A stretch of 64,000 nucleotides of DNA from Streptomyces olivaceus (GTDB lineage Bacteria; Actinomycetota; Actinomycetes; Streptomycetales; Streptomycetaceae). Every line of letters begins with the position of its first letter. Position 1 is the first letter of the stretch. The stretch spans positions 124,001 to 188,000 of the forward strand of contig NZ_JOFH01000023.1 in NCBI RefSeq assembly GCF_000721235.1. The letters run 5' to 3'. A program made the translations under genes and the position numbers. Positions 35,784 through 44,774 of the stretch are shown here, in pieces. A model generated the notes under the pieces. The model was not told where the DNA came from. It worked only from the letters and a program-made list of their open reading frames with translations, and searched no databases.

Positions 35784-36950
35784 TCACTCGTTGACGTAGA
35801 CGCGCGGGACGCGGCTGCCGATCCGGGTGACGATCTCGTACGCGATGGTGCCCGCCGCCTGCGCCCAGTCCTCGGCGGTGGGCTCGCCGCGGTCGCCGGG
35901 TCCGAACAGCACCGCCTCCGCGCCGGGCTCGGGCCGGTCCCCGCCCAGGTCGACGACGAACTGGTCCATCGCGATCCGTCCCGCGACCGTACGCCACTTG
36001 CCGTCGACGAGGACGGGCCCGGTGGAGGAGGCGTGGCGCGGGACGCCGTCCGCGTAGCCGAGCGGGACGAGGCCGAGGGTGGTCTCGCCGGGGGTCGTGT
36101 AGTGGTGCCCGTAGCTGACGCCGTGGCCGCCGGGGACCTGCTTGACCAGGGCCAGGGAGGCGGCCAGCGTCATCACGGGGCGGAGTCCGAAGTCGGCGGA
36201 GGTGCCGGTCTCGGGGCTGGGCGAGACGCCGTACATCGCGATGCCGGGGCGTACGAGGTCGAAGTGGGCGTCGGGGAGGGTGAGGGTGGCCGGCGAGTTG
36301 GCGATGTGCCGCACGTCGGGGCGCAGGCCCCGCTGCTCGGCGCGGGCCGTCATCTCCCGGAAGCGGGTGAGCTGGGCGGCGACGGAGGGGTGGCCGGGTT
36401 CGTCGGCGCGGGCGAAGTGGGACCAGAGCCCGGTGACGCGCAGCAGCCCCTCCCCCTCGGCCCGCAGCGCGGCCCCGACCAGTTCCTCCCAGTCCGCGCC
36501 GGGCTGGCAGCCGCCCCGGCCGAGCCCGGTGTCGGCCTTGAGCTGCACCCGTGCGGGCATCCCGGCCGCCCGTGCCGCCGCGGTGACCTCCGCCATGGCC
36601 CACATCCCGCTGACGGACACGTCGAGACGTGCCTCGACCGCCTCCCGCCAGGGGCCGCCCGGCGTCCACAGCCAGCACATGATCCGTACGTCGTCCGGCA
36701 GCCCGGCCCCGGCGCGCAGGGCGAGGGCCTCCTGCGGGGTCGCGGTACCGAGCCAGCTCGCACCGGCCCCGACGGCCGCGCGGGCGCAGGGGATCGCGCC
36801 GTGGCCGTAGCCGTCCGCCTTGACGACGGCCATGAGAGCCGCCCCGGGGGCCCGTTCGCGCAGGACGCGCACGTTGGCCCGCAGGGCGGCCAGGTCGATC
36901 TCGGCCCGGGCGCGCAGTACCTCGTCCCGCCGAGCAGCTGTCTCACTCAT
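35784..36950 (-). CDS. alr: Alanine racemase
   Basis: This 388-residue PLP enzyme interconverts L- and D-alanine for peptidoglycan. The PLP lysine is Lys44 in [11 protein letters not shown], with the catalytic Tyr in SYGHHYTT and the C-terminal beta domain containing [13 protein letters not shown]. Length and motifs are standard. It is the first gene of the alr-hydrolase-tsaE group and is divergent from acpS with 72 bases between starts. Confidence 0.96.
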   Translation of the reverse strand: MSETAARRDEVLRARAEIDLAALRANVRVLRERAPGAALMAVVKADGYGHGAIPCARAAVGAGASWLGTATPQEALALRAGAGLPDDVRIMCWLWTPGGPWREAVEARLDVSVSGMWAMAEVTAAARAAGMPARVQLKADTGLGRGGCQPGADWEELVGAALRAEGEGLLRVTGLWSHFARADEPGHPSVAAQLTRFREMTARAEQRGLRPDVRHIANSPATLTLPDAHFDLVRPGIAMYGVSPSPETGTSADFGLRPVMTLAASLALVKQVPGGHGVSYGHHYTTPGETTLGLVPLGYADGVPRHASSTGPVLVDGKWRTVAGRIAMDQFVVDLGGDRPEPGAEAVLFGPGDRGEPTAEDWAQAAGTIAYEIVTRIGSRVPRVYVNE

Positions 36951-37022
36951 CGTGCCCCCAGTCTCTCAGAGCACCCGCCCGCCCCCGCCCCGCGCCGCCC
37001 GGCGGTGGCTAGGGTTCCCGGC

Positions 37023-37394
37023 ATGAGCATCATCGGGGTCGGGATCGACGTGGCCGAGGTCGAGCGGTTCGGGGCGTCGCTGGAGCGCACACCGGCGCTG
37101 GCGGGGCGGCTCTTCCTGCCGGGCGAGCTGCTGCTGCCGAGCGGGGAGCGCCGGGGCACCGCCTCGCTCGCGGCCCGCTTCGCGGCGAAGGAGGCGCTGG
37201 CCAAGGCGCTGGGCGCACCGGCCGGCCTGCTGTGGACGGACGCCGAGGTGTACGTCGAGGACGGCGGGCGGCCGAGGCTCCGGGTGACGGGGACGGTGGC
37301 GGAGCGGGCGGCGGAGCTGGGGGTGGCGTCCTGGCACGTGTCGCTGAGCCACGACGCGGGGATCGCGTCGGCGGTGGTGATCGCGGAGGGGTAG
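37023..37394 (+). CDS. acpS: Holo-[acyl-carrier-protein] synthase
   Basis: This 123-residue phosphopantetheinyl transferase activates acyl carrier proteins with the coenzyme A arm. The magnesium/CoA ligands Asp9 ([12 protein letters not shown]) and Glu57 ([13 protein letters not shown]) and the closing WHVSLSHD motif are intact. It is short and trimer-forming by family. The ATG at 37023 has no strong ribosome site, so leaderless translation is possible (TAGGGT 15 bases upstream). It is divergent from alr. Confidence 0.95.
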   Translation: MSIIGVGIDVAEVERFGASLERTPALAGRLFLPGELLLPSGERRGTASLAARFAAKEALAKALGAPAGLLWTDAEVYVEDGGRPRLRVTGTVAERAAELGVASWHVSLSHDAGIASAVVIAEG

Positions 37395-37553
37395 CACCCG
37401 GGGCGGAGGCCGGCCGATCGCCGGCCGGCCGGTGAACGCCGGGCAACCGGTGGCCGGGCACACCGGACCGCACGATGGTCGGCCGCACCGGACGGCCGCC
37501 GCGTAGGCACGGCCGTCGGACCCCACGGAGGCCGGCGCGGCGTCCGACGGCGG

Positions 37554-38162
37554 TCAGCCGCCGGTCGGCCGCACCCGGATGTGCATCCGTTCGCCCTGGG
37601 CGCCGTACAGCGCGAGCCACTCGACGGGCCGGTCCCCCGCGTTGGCGATGCCGTGCGGGACGCGGGTGTCGAACTCCGCCGTCTGCCCGGCCGTCAGGAC
37701 GAGGTCGTGCTCGCCGAGGGCGAGCAGCAGCCGGCCGGAGAGGACGTACAGCCACTCGTGCCCCTCGTGCGACCCCTGCTCGGGGCGCGGCGTCCGCTCG
37801 GTCCGGGGAGCGGCGGGCGCGGGCAGGATCTGCTTGTAGGCGTGCAACCCGTCGTTGGGGTTCCGGGTCAGCGGCACCCACGTCTGCCCGTGCCGGGTGA
37901 AGGGCCGCGGGTGGACCCGGGGGTCGCCGGTCCGGGAGCCGACGAGTTCGTCCAGCGGCAGCCGGTGCGCCCGCGCGAGCGGCAGCAGGTGGCGCAGCCC
38001 CGGCTCGCGCTGCCCCGACTCCAGCCGGGACAGCGTGCTCACGGAGATGCCGGTGGCGGCGGCGAGCTGGGCCAGGGTGAGCCCGCGGGCCTGCCGGATG
38101 GCGCGCAGGCGGGCCCCGAGCGAGGTCATCACCTGCGCCGTCTCGTCGTCACCGCCGCTCAT
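37554..38162 (-). CDS. XRE regulator with cupin sensor domain
   Basis: This 202-residue protein has an N-terminal Xre helix-turn-helix (residues 13-68: LRAIRQARGLTLAQLAAATGISVSTLSRLESG) and a C-terminal cupin barrel (about 125-195) with HEWLYVLSGRLLL and VPHGIANAG motifs. Such regulators bind a small ligand or metal in the cupin and often repress a neighbouring transport or catabolic gene. It sits between acpS and the NAD(P)HX repair gene; which of these it controls, if any, is not visible. Confidence 0.9.
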   Translation of the reverse strand: MSGGDDETAQVMTSLGARLRAIRQARGLTLAQLAAATGISVSTLSRLESGQREPGLRHLLPLARAHRLPLDELVGSRTGDPRVHPRPFTRHGQTWVPLTRNPNDGLHAYKQILPAPAAPRTERTPRPEQGSHEGHEWLYVLSGRLLLALGEHDLVLTAGQTAEFDTRVPHGIANAGDRPVEWLALYGAQGERMHIRVRPTGG

Positions 38163-38241
38163 GGGTCAACTGTCCCCCATCCCCGGACCCGGGGTCCGGC
38201 GGGCCGTGCGTGTTCCGGGCGTACGGGGAAGACTCGACGGC

Positions 38242-39690
38242 ATGCGGACTGCGTACAGCGTGGAGACGGTCAGGAACGCCGAACGGGAGCTGATGGCCCG
38301 GCTGCCGGAGGGGGCGCTGATGCAACGGGCGGCCGCCGGACTGGCCGCCGCCTGCGCCCAGGTGCTGGGAAGGGTCGCCGGGCGGGTCTACGGCAGCCGG
38401 GTCGTGCTGCTGGTCGGCAGCGGTGACAACGGCGGCGACGCCCTGTACGCCGGGGCGCGGCTGGCCCGGCGCGGGGCGGGCGTGACGGCGGTGCTGCTCG
38501 CCCCGGACCGGGCGCACGGCGGCGGCCTGGCGGCGCTGCGCCGCGCGGGCGGCCGGACGATGAGCGGCGAGTCGGCGCCGGCGGACATCGCGCGGGCCGA
38601 CCTCGTCCTCGACGGCATCGTCGGTATCGGCGGCAAGGGCGGGCTGCGGGAGGCGGCGGTGCCGCTGGCGGACGCCGCCGCGCGCTCGCGGGCCGCCGTG
38701 GTCGCCGTCGACCTGCCGAGCGGGGTCGACGCGGACACCGGGGAGGTGCGGGGCGCGGTGGTCCGGGCCGACCTGACGGTGACGTTCGGCGCACACAAGC
38801 CGGGGCTGCTGATCGATCCGGCGCGGGAGTACGCGGGTGCGGTGCGGCTGGTGGACATCGGCCTGGCCCTGCCCGCCGAGGCGGCCGAGGCGGAGGCGTT
38901 GCAGCACGCGGACGTGGCGCTGCTGCTGCCGGTGCCGGGGGCGGAGAGCGACAAGTACCGGCGCGGGGTCGTCGGCGTCGCCGCCGGTTCGGCCCGTTAT
39001 CCGGGCGCGGCCGTGCTCGCCGTCGCGGGTGCGCTGCGGGGCGGTGCGGGGGCGGTGCGGTATGTCGGTCCGGCGGGGGACGCGGTGATCGCCCGCTTCC
39101 CGGAGACGCTGGTGTCCGACGAGGGTCCGAAGCGGGCGGGGCGGGTGCAGGCGTGGGTGGTCGGGCCGGGCGCCGGTGACGACGCGTCGACGGTGGCGGA
39201 GGTCCTGGCGGCCGAGGTACCCGTACTGATCGACGCGGACGGCCTCCGCCTGGCCGATCCGGAGGCGGTCCGCTCGCGCACGGCCCCGACCCTGATGACC
39301 CCGCACGCGGGCGAGGCGGCGGCGCTGCTGGGGGTGAGCCGGGAGGAGGTCGAGGGCGCCCGCCTGTCCTCGGCCCGCGAACTGGCGGCGCGGTACGGGG
39401 CGGCGGTGCTGCTGAAGGGCTCGACGACGGTGGTCGCGTCCCCGGACGGAGGCCCGGTCCGCGTCAACGCCACGGGCACGTCCTGGCTGGCCACCGCCGG
39501 AAGCGGGGACGTCCTCTCCGGTCTCGCGGGCTCCCTGCTGGCGACGGGCCTGTCGGCCCTGGACGCCGGGAGCACGGCGGCGTACCTCCACGGCCTGGCG
39601 GGCCGCCTGGCGGCCCGGGGCGCACCCGCGGGGGCACACGACGTGGCGAAGGCAATCCCGGCGGCTTGGCGGGACGTACGGGGGGACTGA
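38242..39690 (+). CDS. nnr: Bifunctional NAD(P)HX epimerase/dehydratase
   Basis: This 482-residue protein repairs damaged hydrated NAD(P)H. The first 215 residues are the YjeF_N epimerase (GSGDNGGDALYAGARL at about 54-69). The remainder is the ribokinase-like dehydratase with the ADP-dependent motif NATGTSWLATAGSGDVLSG (about 412-430, Asp in GSGD). The ATG at 38242 starts the usual MRTAYSVETVRNAE. It is the usual neighbour of alr and tsaE in this chromosomal block, here separated from alr by acpS and an XRE regulator. Confidence 0.95.
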   Translation: MRTAYSVETVRNAERELMARLPEGALMQRAAAGLAAACAQVLGRVAGRVYGSRVVLLVGSGDNGGDALYAGARLARRGAGVTAVLLAPDRAHGGGLAALRRAGGRTMSGESAPADIARADLVLDGIVGIGGKGGLREAAVPLADAAARSRAAVVAVDLPSGVDADTGEVRGAVVRADLTVTFGAHKPGLLIDPAREYAGAVRLVDIGLALPAEAAEAEALQHADVALLLPVPGAESDKYRRGVVGVAAGSARYPGAAVLAVAGALRGGAGAVRYVGPAGDAVIARFPETLVSDEGPKRAGRVQAWVVGPGAGDDASTVAEVLAAEVPVLIDADGLRLADPEAVRSRTAPTLMTPHAGEAAALLGVSREEVEGARLSSARELAARYGAAVLLKGSTTVVASPDGGPVRVNATGTSWLATAGSGDVLSGLAGSLLATGLSALDAGSTAAYLHGLAGRLAARGAPAGAHDVAKAIPAAWRDVRGD

Positions 39691-39731
39691 CCGACGGTGA
39701 CCAACGGTGGGTGGGGACGAAGTCCCCCCGC

Positions 39732-40103
39732 TCACTCCAACGCGGGCTTCTCCGGCGGCTCGCCCGGCCGCATCGCGAACAGCCCTTCCGCCTGCTCGAC
39801 CGTCCCCACGCGGCCGAGCCAGAAGTCGAGGCGAGCGAGATCGGTGCACCCGACGACCCGGGCCCGCACCTCGTGGGAGACGGTGAGCCCGCGCGCTTCA
39901 AGGACGCGCACGATGCTCGCGGCCATGCCCCTGGCCATGCCCTTGACCATGCCTTCGGCGAGCCCCTCGGCCAGGCCCTGGGCCATTCCCTGGGTCAGCC
40001 CTGCGGCCTTCCCGTTGGCTTCCCCGTCGTAGTAGGCCTCTTCGAAGACCGTCCCACGACCCGGGAAGTAAGAAATAACCACCTTCTCCGACTCCCTCCG
40101 CAC
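39732..40103 (-). pseudogene. Truncated copy of the neighbouring Rpn-like gene
   Basis: This 123-codon reading frame matches only the C-terminal third of the gene at 40147-41070: EKVVISYFPGRGTVFEEAYYDG is shared, as is CTDL-RLDFWL near the end. The DNA is nearly identical for about 65 bases at the junction (40029-40097 against 40378-40446). It has no counterpart of the nuclease-like core. Its middle has an expanded Gly-x-Ala/Met-x tetrapeptide series (GMAQGLAEGLAEGMVKGMARG) absent from the parent. A GTG at 40103 could start it, so a short product is possible. Confidence 0.7.
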
Positions 40104-40146
40104 ACCCGATGTCGGAGTGCGCTGTACTCGGCCGACGAGCGGCTCG

Positions 40147-41070
40147 CTACGAGCCCTGCTCTTCCTGCGGCTCGTCCGGCATTCCGTCGAACAACTCCTC
40201 CACCTGCTCGACCGTCCCGGCCCGGTCGAGCCAGAAGTCGAGGCGGTCGAGGTCCGTGCAGTCGCTGACGCGGGTGCGCGCGTCGTCGGAAACGGCGAGA
40301 CCACGCCCCTCCAGGACACGCAGGACGCCGTCGGCCTTGCCCGCAGCCATGCCCGCGGCCTCCCCGTCGTAATACGCCTCCTCGAAGACCGTTCCACGGC
40401 CCGGGAAGTAAGAAATAACCACCTTCTCCAGCTCCCTCCACCTGTCTCGGGCCGGGGTGTTCGCCAGGCCCACTTCCAGCATTTCCGACCAGTACTTGGC
40501 CGTGGCCACGTCGAACGCCCGCATTCCGTGGGCCAGCAGACTCAGTATGGCGTCGATTCCGCGGCTCTCGCTGTGCACGATCGCCGAGAACGTCGCCAGC
40601 GCCGGCTGCTCCGCCACCAGCGTCTCGTCGGTGATCTCCGGAACACTGTCCGGGCCGAGGACGAAGGGCCGGGTGATCTGGCTCGACCAGGGCCCGACCT
40701 TGCACTCGAAGGGACCTGCGGCCCAGCGTGCCGTTTTCCTGCTGCGGCAGACGGCCACGAGCAGCACCGGCAGCTCGAACTTCGCCCGCAGGTAGGCGAC
40801 GTAGTACGCCCAGTTGACGCCCTTGTCCGGCGCCCTGCGGGTCTGGGCCTCGACGGCCAGGAGGAAGGGCGGCTCCCCTTCCGACGGCTCGACCCGCAGC
40901 ACCGTGTCCACACGGCGCTCCAGCGGCTTGAGCTCCGTGGCGTCTGGGGTCAGCGGCACGATGTCCGCCTTGGCGGGCGGCGGCAGCCCCAACGCCTCGA
41001 AGATCGGGGCGAGAACCTCCGGATGATCCTGGAAGATCCGGTGCGAGGTCTCGTGGGTGGATGTGACCAT
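40147..41070 (-). CDS. Rpn-like PD-(D/E)XK family protein
   Basis: This 307-residue protein is of a type common in Streptomyces and of unclear function. The core has RVDTVLRVEP, FLLAVEAQTRRAPDKGVNWAYYVAYLRAKF, a pattern like a PD-(D/E)XK nuclease with the last Lys replaced by Gln (E-x-Q). The C-terminal part has KVVISYFPGRGTVFEEAYYDG and a Gly-x-Ala-x stretch (GEAAGMAAGKADG), as in recombination-promoting Rpn nucleases and transposase-like proteins. I infer a mobile or defence-linked nuclease family. A decayed copy of its 3' end lies immediately downstream. Confidence 0.7.
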   Translation of the reverse strand: MVTSTHETSHRIFQDHPEVLAPIFEALGLPPPAKADIVPLTPDATELKPLERRVDTVLRVEPSEGEPPFLLAVEAQTRRAPDKGVNWAYYVAYLRAKFELPVLLVAVCRSRKTARWAAGPFECKVGPWSSQITRPFVLGPDSVPEITDETLVAEQPALATFSAIVHSESRGIDAILSLLAHGMRAFDVATAKYWSEMLEVGLANTPARDRWRELEKVVISYFPGRGTVFEEAYYDGEAAGMAAGKADGVLRVLEGRGLAVSDDARTRVSDCTDLDRLDFWLDRAGTVEQVEELFDGMPDEPQEEQGS

Positions 41071-41150
41071 GCGCGCAATCTATTTCTGAAGGAGGACCGG
41101 ATTGTCGGGTGATCGCGATGCGTTCACTCTTTCGAGCGGCGACGAAACGT

Positions 41151-41573
41151 TCACGCCGCCGGCCCCGCAGAGCCGAGTTCGCACCAGACGTACTTGCCCC
41201 GGTTTCCCTCCCGGACCAGCGGCTGCCACCCCCACACATCGGCGCAGGCCCGCACCAGCGCCAGCCCCCGTCCCTCCTCCGCGTTCGGCCCCCGGTCGAA
41301 CGGCCGCGGCGGTTCGGGCGGCGACGGGTCCGCGTCCCACGCGCCGATACGGAGTACGCCGTTGCCGGTCCAGCGGACCCGCAGTGCGGCCGGGCCCTTG
41401 GTGTGCCGTACGGCGTTGGCGACCAGCTCCGTGGCGAGGAGTTCCGCGAGGTCGACCATGCCGATCAGGCCGTGCATCGTGAGGATGAGCCGGAGGGTGC
41501 GGCGGCTGACGGTGACGGCGCGGAGGTCGTTCGGGATATAGAGGGAGTACTCCCACGGGTCGCTTTCGGGCAT
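41151..41573 (-). CDS. HATPase_c domain regulator (anti-sigma-like)
   Basis: This 140-residue protein is a single GHKL ATPase domain of the RsbW/SpoIIAB type: the N box is ELLATELVANAVRHT (about 63-77), the G1 region is GAWDADPSPP, and the later GRGLALVRACADVWGW is the G2 box. In Streptomyces such proteins occur beside a DUF5753 XRE regulator and a DUF397 protein, as here on the opposite strand. They may phosphorylate or bind partners to set development or antibiotic genes; target unknown. Confidence 0.88.
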   Translation of the reverse strand: MPESDPWEYSLYIPNDLRAVTVSRRTLRLILTMHGLIGMVDLAELLATELVANAVRHTKGPAALRVRWTGNGVLRIGAWDADPSPPEPPRPFDRGPNAEEGRGLALVRACADVWGWQPLVREGNRGKYVWCELGSAGPAA

Positions 41574-41745
41574 GCGGCAACTCCTCGTCGGCAGTAAGTG
41601 GTTGAGTGCGCGCGGGGCGGGTGGCAGTGCCGCGGCCGTCAGGGCACGACGGGGCGGTGCGCTTCCGGCACCCCGATGTCTCGCAGAGTGTGCGATGCGT
41701 CACCGACGGTAGACCTTTATTTCAATACGGGGCAAGCGGATCGCG

Positions 41746-41751
41746 TAATCT
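41746..41751 (+). promoter_or_regulatory. Candidate -10 of the XRE/DUF397 operon
   Basis: TAATCT at 41746-41751 lies 34 bases before the XRE start in an AT-richer patch; TCAATA 18 bases upstream is a weak -35. A GAGAGGAG ribosome site follows. Confidence 0.35.
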
Positions 41752-41785
41752 GACCCCGAACGAGGCGCGTTGAGAGGAGCCGTCG

Positions 41786-42628
41786 ATGCCCCTGAGGCGC
41801 GAACCAACAGAACGCCAGAAGCGGTTGGGCACCGAACTGCGCAGGCTGCGCGACGCCGCCGGGCTGAAGGCCCGCGAGGCTGGGGAGCTGCTCGGGGTCA
41901 GCTCCGTGCAGATCAGCCAGATCGAGATCGCCCTGGCGGGAGTGAGCGAGGCCCGTCTGCGCCGCCTCGCCGGCCACTACAGGTGCACGGACGAGGACTT
42001 GATCGACGCTTTGGTCAGGTTGGCGACCGACCGGACGCGCGGCTGGTGGGAGGAGTACCGCTGGCTGCTGCCCACCCCGTTCCTCGACCTCGCCGAACTG
42101 GAACATCACGCCACCTTCTTGCGGGAGGTGGGGTTCCTGTTCGTCCCCGGCCCTCTCCAGACCGAGGACTACGCGCGCGCCGTGTTCTCCTACCGCGTCC
42201 CCGAGTTGCCGCCGAAGGAACTGGAGCTGCGTGTTCAGCACCGCATGCGCAGGAAGGAGTGCCTCCGCGAAACCCCGTACGAGGCCGTCGTCCACGAGGC
42301 CGCTCTGCGCATCATGGTCAGCGATCGAGCCGCCTCACGAGCGCAACTCGACCACCTTCTGCATCTGGCGGACGCGGACAACATCACGGTTCGGGTCATT
42401 CCCCTCGACCTTGAGGGGTTCGCCGGTGCCGCCAGCGCCATGGTGTACGCGGGAGGCACCGTGCCGAGACTGGACACGGTCGCGCGCGACGCACCGCACG
42501 GCACGGCGTTCATCGACTCCGAGGATCAACTCAGCGCTTTTCGAACGCTCTTCCGTAAGGTGGAGGATGCGTCGCTCGACCCGGACCAGTCGCGCGACTT
42601 CATCCACAGATTGACGAAGGAGCGGTGA
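41786..42628 (+). CDS. XRE regulator with DUF5753 domain
   Basis: This 280-residue protein has an N-terminal Xre helix-turn-helix (about 12-65: LGTELRRLRDAAGLKAREAGELLGVSSVQISQIE) and a C-terminal DUF5753 domain with LVPGPLQTEDYARAVF-like and FIDSEDQ motifs (FVPGPLQTEDYAR, YAGGTVPRLD). GAGAGGAG precedes the ATG at 41786. These proteins are abundant in Streptomyces and work with the downstream DUF397 protein, likely as a promoter-bound antagonist pair. The ATPase gene on the other strand completes the set. Confidence 0.93.
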   Translation: MPLRREPTERQKRLGTELRRLRDAAGLKAREAGELLGVSSVQISQIEIALAGVSEARLRRLAGHYRCTDEDLIDALVRLATDRTRGWWEEYRWLLPTPFLDLAELEHHATFLREVGFLFVPGPLQTEDYARAVFSYRVPELPPKELELRVQHRMRRKECLRETPYEAVVHEAALRIMVSDRAASRAQLDHLLHLADADNITVRVIPLDLEGFAGAASAMVYAGGTVPRLDTVARDAPHGTAFIDSEDQLSAFRTLFRKVEDASLDPDQSRDFIHRLTKER

Positions 42629-42635
42629 GATACGC

Positions 42636-42857
42636 ATGGACACCCCCGGCAACTGGCGGAAGTCGTCCTACTCAGGTCCCGGCGACGGCAATTCCTGCGT
42701 GGAGATAGCCCAGTCCCCCACGCACGCCTTCGTCCGCGATTCCAAGACCCCGGCGACGGCGACGCTCACCTTCCCGCCCGCCGCCTTCATCACCTTCCTC
42801 GACGCCCTGAAGCCCGCTCACTCCACCGTCACCGACTTCGCCAGGTTGCGCGGCTGA
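42636..42857 (+). CDS. DUF397 protein
   Basis: This 73-residue protein starts with WRKSSYSGPGDGNSCVEIA, the DUF397 signature, followed by VRDSKTP and the closing FPPAAFITFLDALK. DUF397 proteins bind and counter the neighbouring DUF5753 regulator. It begins seven bases after the XRE stop, so the pair is an operon. The usual family end is at about FLDALK; here 14 more residues (PAHSTVTDFARLRG) are read from DNA antisense to the 3' end of glmS, giving a 40-bp tail-to-tail overlap. Confidence 0.9.
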   Translation: MDTPGNWRKSSYSGPGDGNSCVEIAQSPTHAFVRDSKTPATATLTFPPAAFITFLDALKPAHSTVTDFARLRG

Positions 42858-44665
42858 TCGACCTCGTTGCCGCGGGCCGTCGCCAGTTCGCAGGCGAAGA
42901 CCTGCAGGGGCACCGTGGCCACCAGGGGCTGGAGCAGGGTCGGGGTGGCCGGGACGCGGATCAGGTGGTCGGCGTACGGGACGACCGCCTCGTCGCCCTC
43001 CTCGGCGATGACGACGGTGCGGGCGCCGCGGGCGCGGATCTCCTGGATGTTGGACACGATCTTGCCGTGCAGGACGGAGCGGCCGCGCGGGGACGGCGCC
43101 ACGACCACGACCGGCAGGTCCTCCTCGATCAGCGCGATCGGCCCGTGCTTCAGCTCGCCCGCCGCGAAGCCCTCGGCGTGCATGTACGCCAGTTCCTTGA
43201 GCTTCAGGGCGCCTTCGAGGGCGACGGGGTGGCCGACGTGCCGGCCGAGGAAGAGCACCGTGTCCTTGTGGGCGAGGGAGCGGGCCAGTTCCCGTACCGG
43301 CTCCATGGTCCCGAGGACCCGCTCGACGGCGCCGGAGATGCCCGCCAGGTCGCGGACGACGTCGCGGATCTCGTCGCCGTACTTCGTGCCGCGCGCCTGG
43401 CCGAGGTACAGGGCGACCAGGTAGCAGGCCACCAGTTGGGTGAGGAAGGCCTTGGTGGAGGCGACGGCGACCTCAGGTCCGGCATGGGTGTAGAGGACCG
43501 CGTCGGACTCGCGGGGGATCGTCGAGCCGTTGGTGTTGCAGATGGCCAGGACCCTGGCGCCCTGTTCACGGGCGTGGCGCAGGGCCATGAGGGTGTCCAT
43601 GGTCTCGCCGGACTGGGAGATCGCGACGACCAGGGTCTGCTGGTCGAGGATGGGGTCGCGGTAGCGGAACTCGCTGGCCAGCTCCACCTCGCAGGGGATC
43701 CGCGTCCAGTGCTCGATGGCGTACTTGGCGATCAGTCCCGCGTGGTACGCCGTACCGCAGGCGATGACGACGACCTTGTTCGTCTCCCGGAGCACCCCCG
43801 GCGGGATGCGCACCTCGTCCAGGCTCAGCGTGCCGGAGCCGTCGACGCGGCCGAGCAGGGTGTCGGCGACGGCCTTCGGCTGCTCGGCGATCTCCTTGAG
43901 CATGAAGGAGGCGTAGCCGGCCTTCTCGGCGGCCGAGGCGTCCCAGTCGACGTGGTAGGAGCGCACGTCGGCCGGGGTGCCGTCGAAGCCGGTGACCGTC
44001 ACGCCGTCCCTGCTCAGCTCGACGACCTGGTCCTGGCCCAGCTCGACGGCGTCCCGGGTGTGGGCGATGAAGGCCGCCACGTCGGAGGCGAGGAAGTACT
44101 CCCCCTCCCCCACGCCCACCACGAGCGGCGAGTTGCGGCGCGCGCCCACGACCACGTCCGGCGCGTCGGCGTGCACCGCGACCAGCGTGAACGCGCCCTC
44201 CAGGCGCCGGCACACCAGCCGCATCGCCTGGGCGAGGTCGGCGCAGCCCGAGAACTCCTCGGCGAGCAGGTGGGCGACGACCTCGGTGTCGGTCTCGGAG
44301 GGCAGGTCGTGGCCGCGCTCGGCGAGTTCGGCCCGCAGCGGCGCGAAGTTCTCGATGATGCCGTTGTGGACCACGGCCACCCGGCCCGCGTTGTCGAGGT
44401 GGGGGTGGGCGTTGGCGTCGGTGGGCCCTCCGTGCGTGGCCCACCGGGTGTGGCCGATGCCGGTCGCGGCGGCCGGCAGCGGGTGTTCGGACAGTTCCTT
44501 GTCGAGGTTGACCAGCTTCCCGGCGCGCTTGGCGGTGGCGAGGCCGCCGTCCGCCGGCACGGCGACGCCCGCCGAGTCGTAGCCCCGGTATTCGAGCCGC
44601 TTCAGTCCGGCCATCACGACATCGAGCGCCGACTGAGACCCTACGTATCCCACGATTCCGCACAT
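42818..44665 (-). CDS. glmS: Glutamine-fructose-6-phosphate aminotransferase
   Basis: This 615-residue enzyme makes glucosamine 6-phosphate from fructose 6-phosphate and glutamine, the first step to UDP-GlcNAc. The N-terminal nucleophile Cys2 (MCGIVGYVG) and glutaminase motifs GHTRWATHG are present, followed by two SIS sugar isomerase domains (for example ACGTAYHAGL, SQSGETMDTL) and the closing AKSVTVE. No ribozyme is visible upstream. The rest of the UDP-GlcNAc route, glmM, lies 3 kb away on the same strand. Confidence 0.97.
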   Translation of the reverse strand: MCGIVGYVGSQSALDVVMAGLKRLEYRGYDSAGVAVPADGGLATAKRAGKLVNLDKELSEHPLPAAATGIGHTRWATHGGPTDANAHPHLDNAGRVAVVHNGIIENFAPLRAELAERGHDLPSETDTEVVAHLLAEEFSGCADLAQAMRLVCRRLEGAFTLVAVHADAPDVVVGARRNSPLVVGVGEGEYFLASDVAAFIAHTRDAVELGQDQVVELSRDGVTVTGFDGTPADVRSYHVDWDASAAEKAGYASFMLKEIAEQPKAVADTLLGRVDGSGTLSLDEVRIPPGVLRETNKVVVIACGTAYHAGLIAKYAIEHWTRIPCEVELASEFRYRDPILDQQTLVVAISQSGETMDTLMALRHAREQGARVLAICNTNGSTIPRESDAVLYTHAGPEVAVASTKAFLTQLVACYLVALYLGQARGTKYGDEIRDVVRDLAGISGAVERVLGTMEPVRELARSLAHKDTVLFLGRHVGHPVALEGALKLKELAYMHAEGFAAGELKHGPIALIEEDLPVVVVAPSPRGRSVLHGKIVSNIQEIRARGARTVVIAEEGDEAVVPYADHLIRVPATPTLLQPLVATVPLQVFACELATARGNEVDQPRNLAKSVTVE

Positions 44666-44774
44666 AAGCGGCAGCCTACGAGCAAGATCGACCGTGAAGC
44701 GGGTACGAAGCGGGCGTTCCCTGCCCGAAATCGGAAATTACCACCAGGGTACGAACATCCTGCGCGCCCCGCCG

